This document shows positions 35,601 through 46,579 of a stretch of DNA of 64,000 bases, in pieces. Location: the NCBI GenBank assembly GCA_004123355.1, contig SCHM01000003.1:6529058-6593057 (forward strand), given 5' to 3'. Origin of the DNA: Amphirosellinia nigrospora (taxonomy: Eukaryota > Ascomycota > Sordariomycetes > Xylariales > Xylariaceae). The first letter of the stretch is position 1, and each line of letters opens with the position of its first letter. The notes under the pieces are model-generated. The model saw only the letters and a program-made list of their open reading frames with translations, was not told the origin of the DNA and ran no database searches. The position numbers were made by a program, and so were the translations under genes.

Positions 35601-37633
35601 CGACATACCAAATCGTCATTGTAATGTAGTAAAGTTCGGACTGATCTGTTGGATATTGCTGCCATGAGGGGCTCAATCCTAAAGGCAGTATTCGCTTCGA
35701 CGGTAATAGAAGCTCAACCAGAAAAGAGAGGATGTGTTCAATGGCATCTCGAATACGATTGCACTGGCTTGTGGCAATACTGAGCATCTGCGTTCTATCG
35801 TATCCGTCAAATTCGGCAAAAAAAAGCCAAGACATTGCTGTCGGCCTTCTCTCCTTGTTGATTGCCATGGTTTTCATCCTTGTCGGCTGATGATTTGGGA
35901 CTTTCACTGCCGCTATGGTTTTTCTCCAATCCTGCCAGGAAGTGGTGAATTTGGTAAGAAATCGGACCTTCCAACTAACAACTTCTTGTTAGCTATGTAG
36001 TTCAAAACTCACACAAAAGGCCTAGTCAAGAATTGTACTTACAATAAAGACCGTACACTGACAGTAGGGCGCATAAAAGGATTACTTATAACTGCCAATG
36101 CCCTGTTCTCAGTCCCATAGAAGCTAGGGACAAGGTCGACCTGCAAGATCTTCTCAAGACATCGAGCCATGAGGCTGATTTCAGTAAATTCTGACATTGA
36201 ATCTGTGTGTAAATCCCGCCATTGGAGGATCGTCTCCCACATTACTCCAGTTGCTTGGGAATTCGATTCAAGTACACTGCTTGGCCGGACAGGTTCGACC
36301 CATACATCCTCGTGCATGTCCTCTGAGGATGGGACCTCAAGATCTTCATTGGCAGCTGTGGTATCTGTTCCATGAATAAGGCGTATAGCGGCGATAAACG
36401 TTTCGCTTCTATTACGATAGGCGCCGTTTTCCAGTGAAGGTTTATGCAGCTTAGCTATGGCTCTGTAGACCAAGTGAACTGGGCTTTCGTTGTTGGCTTC
36501 GTGGTCTGCCTCAGAAGGAATAGAAGATCCACGAGACGGAAATGTAGATTCCGATGAACTGGCGTTTGGGTGATGTGTATGCTGTGGAGGTTTGCGGGTC
36601 GCATGAATATCTCGGTTCGGAGAAGGTGTCAGGTCGAGAGAGGTGAAGCGATTTCCATCTTCATTTAATTGATAAACTTGAGCTTCAAGACCAATTTTCA
36701 GTTTTACGTCCATTATCCGGAGACATTGTGTGGATGACTGGTTTTCGATACGAGTATGGAAGCCATTCTCCTTATCATTAGTTGCTGTAATGCCTTTAAG
36801 CAATTGAAAATAGACGGAACCTCCGATTTCGAGAACAACTTGGCCGCCCGAGCTGGGCAGATAGTATGTATTCTCTTGGTCACTATCGGCCCAGCTTCTT
36901 GGCTCCAACCTTATTGGTAGCAAACGCCGTTTTTGAAGTACGAAAATCTGGTGCAATAACCGGCCTCTGTGTCCGGTTTATCGGGCGGGCTGTTCAAGAG
37001 TAGTGAATACTCATTTAGTGGCCACCGATAATTAAAGCAACCTCTCTCAATCATATCCCCCAGGCGGAAGCTTGAGCCCTTATGGGAGTCATCACACCTT
37101 TTATCAAGAGTCGATGTCCTGTTTCTGCTTAGAACGAGTCGTTGTCTGTGATTTCGATTCATCGGATCCGCTCGTTGACTGCACGTAGGGGGGCTGGTCT
37201 CTAGCTATTCTGAGGCCGAAGGTAGCCGATCCACCATACTCCGTCTGCGCTCGCGAGATGCAAGCGTAGAGGGAGCTAGAGAAAGCACCTCGAGCGAATA
37301 TCACCGTGTTCCCGGGACGGAGCAGAGAAGTGGAGGAGCTCTCCGCCGCTGTTGCAAGCCCCGGCAAAGCCATCGGCACCAAATTCGAATGAAGTAGCTG
37401 GGAGATGACTGAATTGGTTGTAGCTGATATATGAAGCTCCTAGAAGAATATTTTAGAGTGTTAGTATCGTATTCTCTATCTATGGTTAATACGCAGGGAC
37501 AGGGAGTGTTTACCGCGGCTATCATGGCTAAGCCAGTTAAAACTCCTCTTGAGACGTGCTTCTTCGTTTTCCTTCTCGTAGATTTTCTTTTCTTCTTCTG
37601 TTGATGATATAAGTCCCATTGTTGGTCCATCAT
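32632..37633 (-). CDS. Large multi-exon protein of unknown function with a CorA-like two-helix membrane C-terminus
   Basis: A probable single gene of about 5 kb with many introns and several frame changes; exon borders are only partly resolved. The start (MMDQQWDLYHQQKKKRK) has a basic N-terminus. The first ordered part reads SFEFGADGFAGACNSGGEL and RAQTEYGGSATFGL, then a Ser-rich linker at about 36200-36700. A helical mid-region contains DHLYDPP-like texts but nothing I can name. The C-terminus has two membrane helices: NEISLDQNNAIQALTYLTIGYLPLGL, then QWWFIGAIFILSAVTYLVAARLNL, followed by a basic tail ending at the TGA at 32632-32634. The coiled stretch before them (ILDAKKELLDQIHEVA) plus the two helices recalls fungal CorA-like proteins, but the GMN motif of true Mg channels is absent. 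It may be two adjacent genes. Function unknown. Confidence 0.5.
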
Positions 37634-39132
37634 GGGTAAGAGAGAATATTTAAAATCGCGTTTCTACTGAGATGTTGGAACGGTACATTGAATTAAGAAG
37701 CTACTCCTACAGTAGTGATGGTTGAGATGGTTATTTATGTTAATACACCTGATAGAAGCAGAAAGAGCCTCTCGGCCCCCAACTCGCTCACCGGGGGGTC
37801 TCCTTTCGGATAGGACGACGACATCCCGCAACTTCTTCCCGCATGGCGTGAACCATGTTGGAGTCGATTAGATGACGTGCATTTGGTAAGGCAGTCTGGG
37901 CCAATCTGATTATTTTGCGCCCCTCCATATCCATTTTCTCTGGACGCAACATAGGACTAGATACGGTCATACAAGCATCCGCGTCACATCCTGCTTTCAA
38001 TCTCGTATATTTTCACTTGATATTACAGTTTAATTCGATACGATTCGTTTGAAGGTATTGAAACACATTGATAGTTGGCGAAGGTTCACTGACTAGCTTG
38101 TCTGATCCCGACGTGTTGTATGTGTAGTTCTCTGATTGAGCCTCCAGCATGTGAGTCCTACTGTCCAAGTAAGGCTACGAGTATTGCTCGGTCATCCGAT
38201 GCCAAGGTGATGGGATATGTACCGCCCTGTAGGAAATTCCTAGTCCATGTCAGATAAGTAAGTGATTTGGTCAGCAAGCGTTGGAGTATTGATTCGAAGA
38301 GCCTCAAACGCTTTCCTACTTTGGAAGATTGGCGCTGGCTGAAAGTTCTTATCTGCTGCTGGAAAACAGATTACACCTGTAAGTTGTTGCACTGGCCAAT
38401 AGCTAGTTCAAAAAGAAGGGTTTGGCATGGATCCGACCCATGCTCAACTTCCTTTTTCCATGTCACTCCGGGGTCCTATGCAGCAACGGGCTACATGAAG
38501 CTGAACTGCATATCCGGCATTCCCGAAAATAATAAGTTCTCGAGTACGTCTAAACCTGGCATGGAATTGGGAATACTCTAGAGTATATATACAGCCTGAG
38601 GAGTTTTGAAGTAACGGATGTCCGACGAGGGCTATATTGTAAAATAATAATCATTACATTTAACCAACAATTAAAACTCAGATCGGTTCAGGATTGGTCG
38701 GACAGATAAGCCACAGAAGGATGAGCTATTCTAACCCTGTCTCAAGTTCGAGGCATCTGGAGGAAGGGCATTGGCTAATATAACCTAGAGCCCTATAAGT
38801 TCGTTTATAAGTTTGTTTATAGATAAGGGATAAAAGGTGAGGTTATATTGTATTGTAAGCGATGTGATGGGGTGACCTAGCCACAATCCAAATCCTACCC
38901 CACCTGCACAGTGTGGCGTGTTGTGGCTGACCGAATAAGATGCCGCCGAACCATCCAGGTATCGTAAGATAGCAGGAGCACTGATTATGTAATAATATAC
39001 TGTACATCGATGATACCAGCATTCCATCTACCATAAAATCGACATCTTTTCAACACCCCTCTACGCCCGCGATAGTCTTGTGTGTCGCATTCCCAAAAAA
39101 AGGCGCGCGACCGTGTAGAAAATCCAACTAAG
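37634..39132. other. Intergenic stretch upstream of COA3
   Basis: No supported gene. Frames at 37788-38000 (minus) and 38267-38581 (plus) have no family features. It carries the promoters of the large minus-strand gene and of COA3. Confidence 0.45.
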
Positions 39133-39499
39133 ATGCCACCAGGGTAAGTCGTCACCATCCTCGTCACTATCGCCCTTGAAAGCTAACGCCGGCCCCTCGC
39201 GCCTAGTTCGGAACCTCTTCCTACCGGCAATCGCCTGCTCTGATCAGAGCCCGGAAACCGTACCTCGTCAAGAATGCTGTTGTCGGCTCTGCCATCACCG
39301 CCTTCGCTCTAGCGTTTGTAAGCCTCCCGCCCTTTGATCCGACTGAATTGCCTTGCGCGAAGACACAAGATGTGGCACGGCACAGAATTCTAATACAGGT
39401 TGTCTTGTGATTAGACATCTACACGATTCGAGCCATCGGCCAAGATGAGTTCGAAGACGTCAAGGTCCCCGATGCCCGGTGCAAGCTTCTCAGAAATGA
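39133..39499 (+). CDS. COA3: COA3, cytochrome c oxidase assembly factor 3
   Basis: A small inner-membrane mitochondrial protein that, with Cox14, controls COX1 translation and assembly. The signature is short but specific: YRQSPALIRARKPYLVKNA, then a membrane helix (VVGSAITAFALAF), then IYTIRAIGQDEFEDVKVPDA. The first exon is only MPPG, followed by an intron to about 39207. A second intron lies about 39319-39414. The stop is probably TGA at 39497-39499 after QASQK. A G seems to be missing at each of the two donor sites (AGGGTAAG, TTTGTAAG) and a C in the GCCC run at about 39475. Without them the exons do not join in frame. The gene is too short and too broken for simple ORF calling, but the motif order is convincing. 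Length about 75-80 residues. Confidence 0.83.
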
Positions 39500-40129
39500 T
39501 GCCATCCTGAGCATGGAAGCAGTATTTCAACATGAGCCGGCGCTCTTCAACAGTGTATTAGATGTGATAATCTACCACTCTATATAGCATGAGGCCTTCG
39601 TTTGAGCCGACAATCGCTTGTCAAACAATAGCTGCTAGGGTATCATATGCCCAACAGAGCCCCCGAACAGTTCACTCCTTCAAAACGCCACATGAAAGGT
39701 GTGTATTTACAGAATCAGCGATCCAGGTCGCATTGTACCATAAACAAGGCAACCGGGCCTTGCATCCCTATTAGACAATATAAAAAAATACACCCCCCCC
39801 AGGCTTGACCCGACGTAAATCCTCTCTAACGCCCGTTACCCGCTACCACAGCTGATTGACGCCCGATACAAAATAGCAATGCACCTGGTATCGAGAACTA
39901 TATATCATCCATCTTCATCCACCGTCTTTATTCAATGCAAATGTGCCGCCATGCTGGAGCCGTTTCGTTTTCATCGTTAAGCCCTATCTAGGAGCTAACA
40001 GCCGTGGCTCCGGATAGTTACGAGGATGGCTGTTGTCGTTTGCACTGGGAGTTACCATTCCCCTACCCAGGCCCTCGTTTGCTCTAGCAAACTTGCCGCA
40101 CGCGTGACTTCAGGTGATGTGTCAGTTGT
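39500..40129. other. Tail-to-tail intergenic stretch
   Basis: Lies between the 3' ends of COA3 and the Sds3-like gene. It contains a short A run followed by a C run near 39782-39800. No gene was recognised; the plus frame at 39589-39774 has no support. Confidence 0.45.
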
Positions 40130-42087
40130 CTAGGAATGTTTTGATGATTTGGGCGTGCCGTTAAAAGGCTGGGAATCTGATGATATAGCAAACGGGTTCG
40201 GTTGGTGCGAGGGATCGCTTAGATTCAACTGCGGGCGATGCGCCCGACACTGCACTGAGATGGGCATCGTGGTGATTCGCATGTTGCCGCTGTAAGAGGT
40301 GAGCGTTGGATGGTTCGGTTGGCCCATGGTGTTTGCTCAAGAAACTCGGCTCGGCAGGGCCAAGAGCTTCTCCGAGGGGTACACCCATAATCGGCATACA
40401 CCGGCCTCTGCAGCGTGCGCCTTGGTGCATGCTGTCTATTACTCTAATTCCCAAGTATTAGTGGCCTGCCGAAGCCGCGGAAAGGCATCCTGCAAACTTA
40501 CATTAATAGCGTCAAAATCGTCTTCTAAATTTGGAAGCTAGCACCTCGCATATCAGGGGCAGCGGGCATCCCTCGTGCTTGGCGATACCCGAAAGAATCG
40601 ACACTTCTCTATTATATGACAGAGCATTCCGTATGCGTTCGGCCTGACTTTCGAAATCGAATACCGTACTCAGGGACATTATTGGCATTTTTCCGCCGTT
40701 CTGTTGTATATCGTACCAGTGCTGACCGAGCTCCGCTAATATCCTCTCGCGCGACTCTCTTATCGCCTGGAAGAATTGAGAGTGAGTTTGAGCCGTCGAG
40801 CGACTGCCCATCTCTCCGATGATTCTATTTTAAGCTCTAGCTCGCGGTCGGCTATGCGAAGTCTCATCTCTTCGAGCGTCGACGCAACGCATCATGGCGA
40901 GGTAATCTGGATGTGTCGGGTTGTCAGACCGCAACATGGCCTCTTCTTTATTTAATTGATTTAGCCGCTCTTCGTGAAGCCTAGTAGCTAGTTAGCATCA
41001 AAAGGGATGAGTCAAGAGGTGTGGATCGGACTTTTCTCTGAATGCAACCTTCCCTCAATGATTTGAAGTTGCTCAAATGCCGCCCTTTTCCTTTCAACTA
41101 TGGGGTGGAGTCAGTGTCTCTGTCCAGGGAAATTGCAGTGGCCTTCCATACGTTCTTCTTCATTTTTTTGTGCTGCTTCTGCTTCTTCGTCCACATCGAC
41201 TTCCATATGTCTCGTCTCGCGGTATGTACTTCGTCTTCAGGTGCTGTGCCATCTAATGACTCTCCGGTAGGTACGTTTGCCTCGACGGTTTCGTCAGCAC
41301 TTTCAGCTTCCCGAACTGCTTCGAGTTTGTTTTCTGACATTCATACGAAGGTCCGACGGAGGTTGTTGGGCAGGCTCATCCGGTTCGGGCTCCTCGTCAC
41401 CCGTGATTTCGACCGCTTCGTCGGCAGAGTGCCTCCGCTATGTGTATTCAAGGATGGATCGTCTTCATCCGCCATGGTCGCGTCGCCGTCTATGGTCGGT
41501 TGACCCGGAGTGGGAACAGAATCGGCGCGTTTACGTGGAGGGTGGTCGGCCTCGGTCGCTTCATTCGGTATAGACGAGCGCTTCCGCTTTCTAGTTTCAG
41601 CTTCTTGCGTTGCAGCGGCTTCGGCTAGTATATCCAAAGTAGGCGATTGTAGCTTCACTGGGCTGTCCATCGGTTGCGTGGGGGGCTGGAGGCCATTGAG
41701 ATGTCGTCGTCGGACAAGGGAGTACCTCGATGGTTGTTGCTTCGACCGACGCTTTGGCTTCTTGCCGCAACTTACTTGGTGTGCGTTCGTATACCATTGC
41801 GTTCGCTGACTTGTCGAGAACAACATTCGGTGGCGTGTGATCTGCTGGGGGGTGTCATAGAGACGTTCGGTCTCGGCTTCGGTGTCGTTCGCGTCGGACT
41901 GGTTGTCGGGGAGGCTAGAGTCGTCACGTTCGTTGTGGGTTAAATGTTCCTCGCCAGGTAGATCGTCAGGATCCTCATCTTTGTCCTCGACGTCACTGAG
42001 AGGGCTGGATCCATCGTCGTCTGAAAGCGGTTCAATTTGCGGGGGAGGGATGGAGAGTAGCGGAGGCGCCGTGTCGCCTGTTGCCAT
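40130..42087 (-). CDS. Sds3/Dep1-like subunit of the Rpd3L histone deacetylase complex
   Basis: A chromatin regulator of the Sds3-like family, which helps anchor the Rpd3 deacetylase. The start (MATGDTAPPLLSIPPPQIEPLSDDDGSSP) is an acidic, disordered N-terminus with a basic patch (RKRKRSS). The core is in the middle to C-terminal third: HPDYLAMMRCVDARRDE, then a helix (SQFFQAIRESRERILAELGQHWYDIQ), then RIRNALSYNREVSILSGIAK, PAAPDMRGASFQ and DFDAIN. A C-terminal FLEQTPWAN and the end NGTPKSSKHS match other moulds. An intron donor follows DAIN at about 40503, and another intron is about 40990-41040. Several frame changes are needed, including at about 41820, 41340, 40850 and 40570. Dep1 and Sds3 share this domain; the acidic N-terminus favours Dep1, but I do not decide. 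Confidence 0.8.
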
Positions 42088-42878
42088 TGCGTAGGTAGAA
42101 ATATATTTAGTGTATAGGTTTCGCAGAGAAAGAGCAAATGCGGTAGCGCTGGTTTGCGAGCAGCTTTACGGAGGACTGGGCGGGATCGTGGTGCCGAAGT
42201 CGTAGGGTGAGGGTTGAGTTTTCAGACAGCTTTGGGAGAAACGAGGTGGAAGCGAGGACGGTGAAGAGCTCAGTGGTTCGGTCGTTTTTAGCATGAGAGA
42301 ATTGTACAACAAATGCGACTATAGATAATAATCTGGCGGAACTAGTATTTTCAACAGGCTGTGTCGCTTGCTACGAAGGGAAAAAGTGGTGAATGTGAGC
42401 AGACAAGAAAGAGAGAGTGTGATCACGCTGCGCTCGGGAGAGGAAGACCTAACCAAATCCGGCGCTGGCTGCGCGCCCAATGCCATGCGGTCCATACCCA
42501 AGCAAGCACCAGCATGTCGCTTGTTACGTTACGGCATTTGGCGGCCGAGAGTAGGAGCGCTTTTATCGATAAGGCCTCGCATCACTACAGCACATCAACA
42601 CATTGCTGCGTTGTACCTGGACGGCACCTGGACACGGTAAGGTGACCCCTCTACAGGTACCTCGATAGGTACTTGGGGATCTGACAATAAGGATAAGATA
42701 AGATAAGATAATGCGCATGTACCTGAGAATTAGTGCCTGTCGGGAACTTTTTTTACGCTGATCACCTACCAACCTAACCTGCAATATGAATATGCACCAT
42801 TGAGGACTCTTGCGACTGACACTACGCACCATATTCAGCCTTGTCGCTAGAGAGCCAACAGCCTGCAACCGAGAGATC
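42088..42878. promoter_or_regulatory. Bidirectional intergenic region between Sds3-like and NOP12 genes, with a GATAAG array
   Basis: Head-to-head promoter region of about 790 bases. At about 42692-42711 four overlapping GATA sites lie in a row as GATAAGATAAGATAAGATAA. This repeats the HGATAR-like core bound by fungal GATA factors such as AreA/NIT2. Whether they act is unknown; it may also be a simple five-base repeat. Frames at 42361-42645 are not supported. Confidence 0.4.
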
Positions 42879-44715
42879 ATGGCGAGAACGTGAGTGTAGT
42901 TAATCTTAATAAATTGGTAAATTGGCTAAACAACTAACTCATATGACAGGAAACTCAGTTTGACAGCCCGAGCAAAGCTATAGACCCCACTCTAGATGCT
43001 CTTTCGCAAGCAGTGTAGGTACACCACATGTCTTCAGGTTCTTCTGGCTCTCGTAGTCTAACTCCTCCGTAGTCTGGTCCTGTCATAGCACCCTCGAAAG
43101 ATCGCTATGCTGAGCTACTGGCAAAGAAGGAGCGACAAGCGACAAAGCCAATTGGAAACGGGGGTTCCGCCGCCGAGTCAAGTACGGACGAAGAGCAGAA
43201 GATGACGAGTCTCTAGCGAACTAGATGACGACGAAAACGATGTGGATGAGGATGGGGAGGTAGACGAACAAAACGACGCGGGCTCTGATGAAAGCGAAGA
43301 ACCAGCCTCTCGAACAGAGAACCCCCTGGAGTCATCCAAACCCTGCGCAAAGATCGGAAGAGGAAGCGGAAAGATGAACATGATGATCTCGAAGGAAAAT
43401 ACATGCGAAAGCTGGCTGAAGAGGAAGATAAGGAAGACCGGCAAGAGAAGCGCCGCAAAGGCGAAGCCGGTGAGAATGTCGAAACCTCTACCTCTCAAGG
43501 AGCTGAAGATGCAGAGGTCGAGGAGGCCGAAGAACTCGATGAGGACGAAACCCTCTAGTTCACGAATCACTTCAGAAACCGGAAGAACATGTCGACATTG
43601 AGCTTGATAAAGCGAATCGTACCTTGTTTCTCGGAAATGTATCAATCGAGGCTGTTACCTCTTCCAAGGCCAAAAATTGCTCACCTCTCATCTTGAAACA
43701 CCCTTATCTGAACTCGACCCTTCAACCGGTCCGCACAAGATTGAGTCTATTCGGTTTCGATCAACCCCCTTTTAACGGGTGCCAAGCCTAAGCGCGCAGC
43801 CTTCATTACTAAATCGGTCATGTCCGCTACCACAAAATCCACGAATGCCTACGCAGTCTACTCAACGCCGCTAGCATCTCGGACTGCTCTCAAGGCTCTC
43901 AACGGGACGGTAGTTCTAGATCGGCATTTGCGGGCGATAGCGTAGCCCATCCGTCTGCAGTCGACAATCGGAGGTGCGTCTTTGTTGGGAACCTAGGTTT
44001 TGTGGATGACGAGACAGTGGTCAACACGAACGCCGACGGGGAGACAGTCACAAAGAAAAGGCACAAGACCCCCGCTGACACGGAAGAGGGGTTATGGAGA
44101 ATATTGGCGAGCACGCAGGCAAAATTGAGAGCGTCCGCGTCCCTCGAGACGATAAGACTCGTGTTGGCAAAGGTTTCGCCTACGTCCAATTTTACGATGC
44201 GAACGATGTCGAGTCGGCGCTACTTCTGGATGGAAAGAAATTCCCGCCGATGCTACCCGAGCACTGCGAGTATCTCGAGCCAAGGACCCACGCAAGACAG
44301 CCCTAGCTATGGAACGTACAACAAAGGCGCGACTAGATGCTATCAAGAGCACAGACAGCAAACGTAATAAGAGCAAAAGTACACACCGAAAATCACTCCG
44401 GAGCAGCAGTCACAGGCAGGTCGTGCAGGGAAATTATTGGGCCGCTCTGCCGCAGCCAAACAACAACATGGATTCAAAGGCGAGAGGCGGAAATCCCGAG
44501 ACAGGGGAGATGTTTCGTCCAAGCCCCAAGAGAATGGCGATGGCATCAAGCCTCCAGAGCAGTTTATCTTCGAGGGGCGCAGGGCTAGCGCTAAAGACGG
44601 CAAACCAAGGACTTGAAGTTTGGTAACGAAAGGAAGGAAAGGAGTTGTAAAATCAAAGGCTAAAGGCCGAGGAGCCCGCCGAGCGGCTGAGTGGAGAAAG
44701 AGCAAAACGTCGTAG
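42879..44715 (+). CDS. NOP12: NOP12, nucleolar RNA-binding protein (two RRMs)
   Basis: A nucleolar factor for 25S/5.8S rRNA maturation of the large ribosomal subunit. Exon 1 is MART at 42879-42889, then an intron to about 42951 and another before about 43075. An acidic region ([20 protein letters not shown]) precedes the KKRKRK-like basic patch. RRM1 is [11 protein letters not shown] with [11 protein letters not shown] and [15 protein letters not shown]2 is [13 protein letters not shown] with [11 protein letters not shown] (RNP1) and GKKFPPMLP. The conserved tail [19 protein letters not shown] and a basic end [12 protein letters not shown] stop at the TAG at 44713-44715. The frame changes at least eight times, more than any other gene here, so no single ORF covers it. 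All landmarks remain in order, so the locus is surely NOP12, but its coding state is uncertain. Shares its promoter region with the Sds3-like gene. Confidence 0.88.
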
Positions 44716-44940
44716 TTGAAGCAGTTGGTCGTCTCAACCATCACAAATACTAATTGATGAAAAACGATTCATTCAAAATGTTATTCCTGTTCCCAGGGCT
44801 TTCGCATGTGAACAAATTTGGACTATTGATTTATTTATATTTGTCTCCATGTATATTGTGGTCCCTTTCCCTTTCCCTTCCCTCAAAATAACTCAGCTTA
44901 CAATAGAAGACCCAAATGCCGACAACTCGACCAACCTATC

Positions 44941-46579
44941 TCATACCATTCTTACAACCAAAATACCCGCAAACCCGACGGCGCCCGCACAAGGCTGATA
45001 AAGAGGGCCCCGCCCACGCCCTCGCCGCGCCGCACTCTGGCCAACGGTGGTGATAGCACTGCTGTTACCGTTCAGCACCACGCCGCTAGTCGCGCTGGCC
45101 AACGAACTAGTCTGGCTTATCAGATTCTGAGACACAGATGCCGTGGCGGTGGCCAACGTGGTACCCGCAAGCAGCGCCGAGCTGGACGTCTCGCAGGGAG
45201 AAGCTGTAGACTCGCCCGACGTCTGCCCCGGAAGAGGCTGCAGGCTGGCTTCCGAAGCCGTAGCTGCCGCGGTACCGGGAAGCTGCTCCAGCGAACCTGA
45301 AGATGCGCCTCCTATTACATCGCTGCTGGCGACCACGGACTCCGACGCCGATCCGGCTACTTCTCCAGCGGACGCAGTGGCTGTAGCAAGGGTTGTAGGC
45401 GTAGGGAGGCCGACGAGCGATCCGGACGCGGACTCAGCGGCCGCGGAACCGGGCAGGGGTTGAAGGAGGGCCGCGCTGGTTGCCGAGGCCGCGGTTCCTT
45501 CGCTCGTGGCGTTCGCGATGCCGGTGGGAATAACGCCGGCCTCCAGACCTGCTGTGGCAGAGGTGGATAAGACACTTGATAATCCTGCGACAGATGATAC
45601 GAGGGGCGTCTCTGCTGACAGCAATTCGGAAGACGTCGTAGAAGCCTCGACCCCTGTCCCGGCCTGCGCCGATTGTCTGGAACCCGCCGACCAGAGTCGT
45701 CGCTGCTTGAGAAGAGGCTGCGGTCTCTGTGGCTACTACCGACTCGAGGCTCGTGGAGGCGATGGACGTCTCGAGACTGGCAACTACCGAGCTAGCTGTG
45801 GCTCGGTGCCGGCACCTGCACCAATCGTCTGGAAGCCGCCGGTGAGTCCGTAGCTGTAGCCGTGGCTACGACGGTGTCTAGCTCCGTAGCGCTGCTCACG
45901 CCCGGCAGGGGAATTAGTCCTGCGACTGAGCTCGATTGTGCAGAGGCAGTGCTCAGTCCAGGCAGGGGAGTCAGCACCGCGACCGACGTGGGCTCGGCGC
46001 CAGCTGGTGGGTTTAGGAGCTGGAGTCCAGTGCTCGAGGCCAGAACCGCGGTAGACTGTTGTTTGTTTCATTGTGTTAATCGCGTCTTTTGACTGCTCTG
46101 GTCGTTTTGAGTCGGCGGGAGTTACTTACTTCTGATGCTACCGCTCCAAGTGCAGCAGACGTCTCAGCGACGGCAGATGTCTCAACAGCAGCGGGCGTCG
46201 CAATAACAGCGGATGTCTCGACGCCAGCGGGAGAACTCTGGATCACAGACTGAGTGGCTGCTCCAGGCAGGGGCTGCAGTCCACCCGTCGTAAGCTGCTC
46301 GCCAGGTAGTGCCACGAGACCTGCTGCCGCACCAGTGGCGCCGCCGGCCAGTACATTTCCACCAGCAGCTCCTCCTACTGCTGCAGTTTCACCCTGGTTT
46401 GCGTTGCTACCGTTTTCCAGCTTTTGGTTTCCCTCGAAGGCTTGCTGTTGAGAAGGTAACGACGAGCCGCTGGGGCTCAGCTGGACGGCGGCGCGGATAT
46501 CGCCATTTCTGGCCGGCACAGCATACACGCGGCCCGCGAGCAGCAGCGCCAGTGTAGTGGCGACGTCGATGTGTCTCAT
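44941..46579 (-). CDS. Secreted Ala/Ser/Thr-rich protein with LPLPG repeats
   Basis: A likely extracellular or wall protein of unknown function. Exon 1 (46579-46130) starts MRHIDVATTLALLLAGRVYAVPARNG, a clear signal peptide cleaved after VYA. An intron (GTAAGT...ACAG) leads to exon 2 (46055-44941). The body is Ala/Ser/Thr/Gly/Val-rich and holds a spaced motif: VALPGEQ, LQPLPGAA, LTPLPGLS, LIPLPGVS, LQPLPGSA, LEQLPGTA and LQPLPGQT. These are separated by 15-45 residues of small amino acids that should be O-glycosylated. The C-terminus carries a short basic RRGRGRG and a hydrophobic end (AGAVGFAGILVVRMV), which might be a weak GPI-anchor signal. The frame shifts at least twice in the middle (about 45600-45800). 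I recognise no family. Tail-to-tail with NOP12, about 225 bases away. Confidence 0.62.

Noticed and set aside
41042-42094. Several long plus-strand frames opposite the Sds3-like gene
   Set aside because: They are antisense shadows of a Ser- and Arg-rich coding region; the minus strand carries the family motifs.
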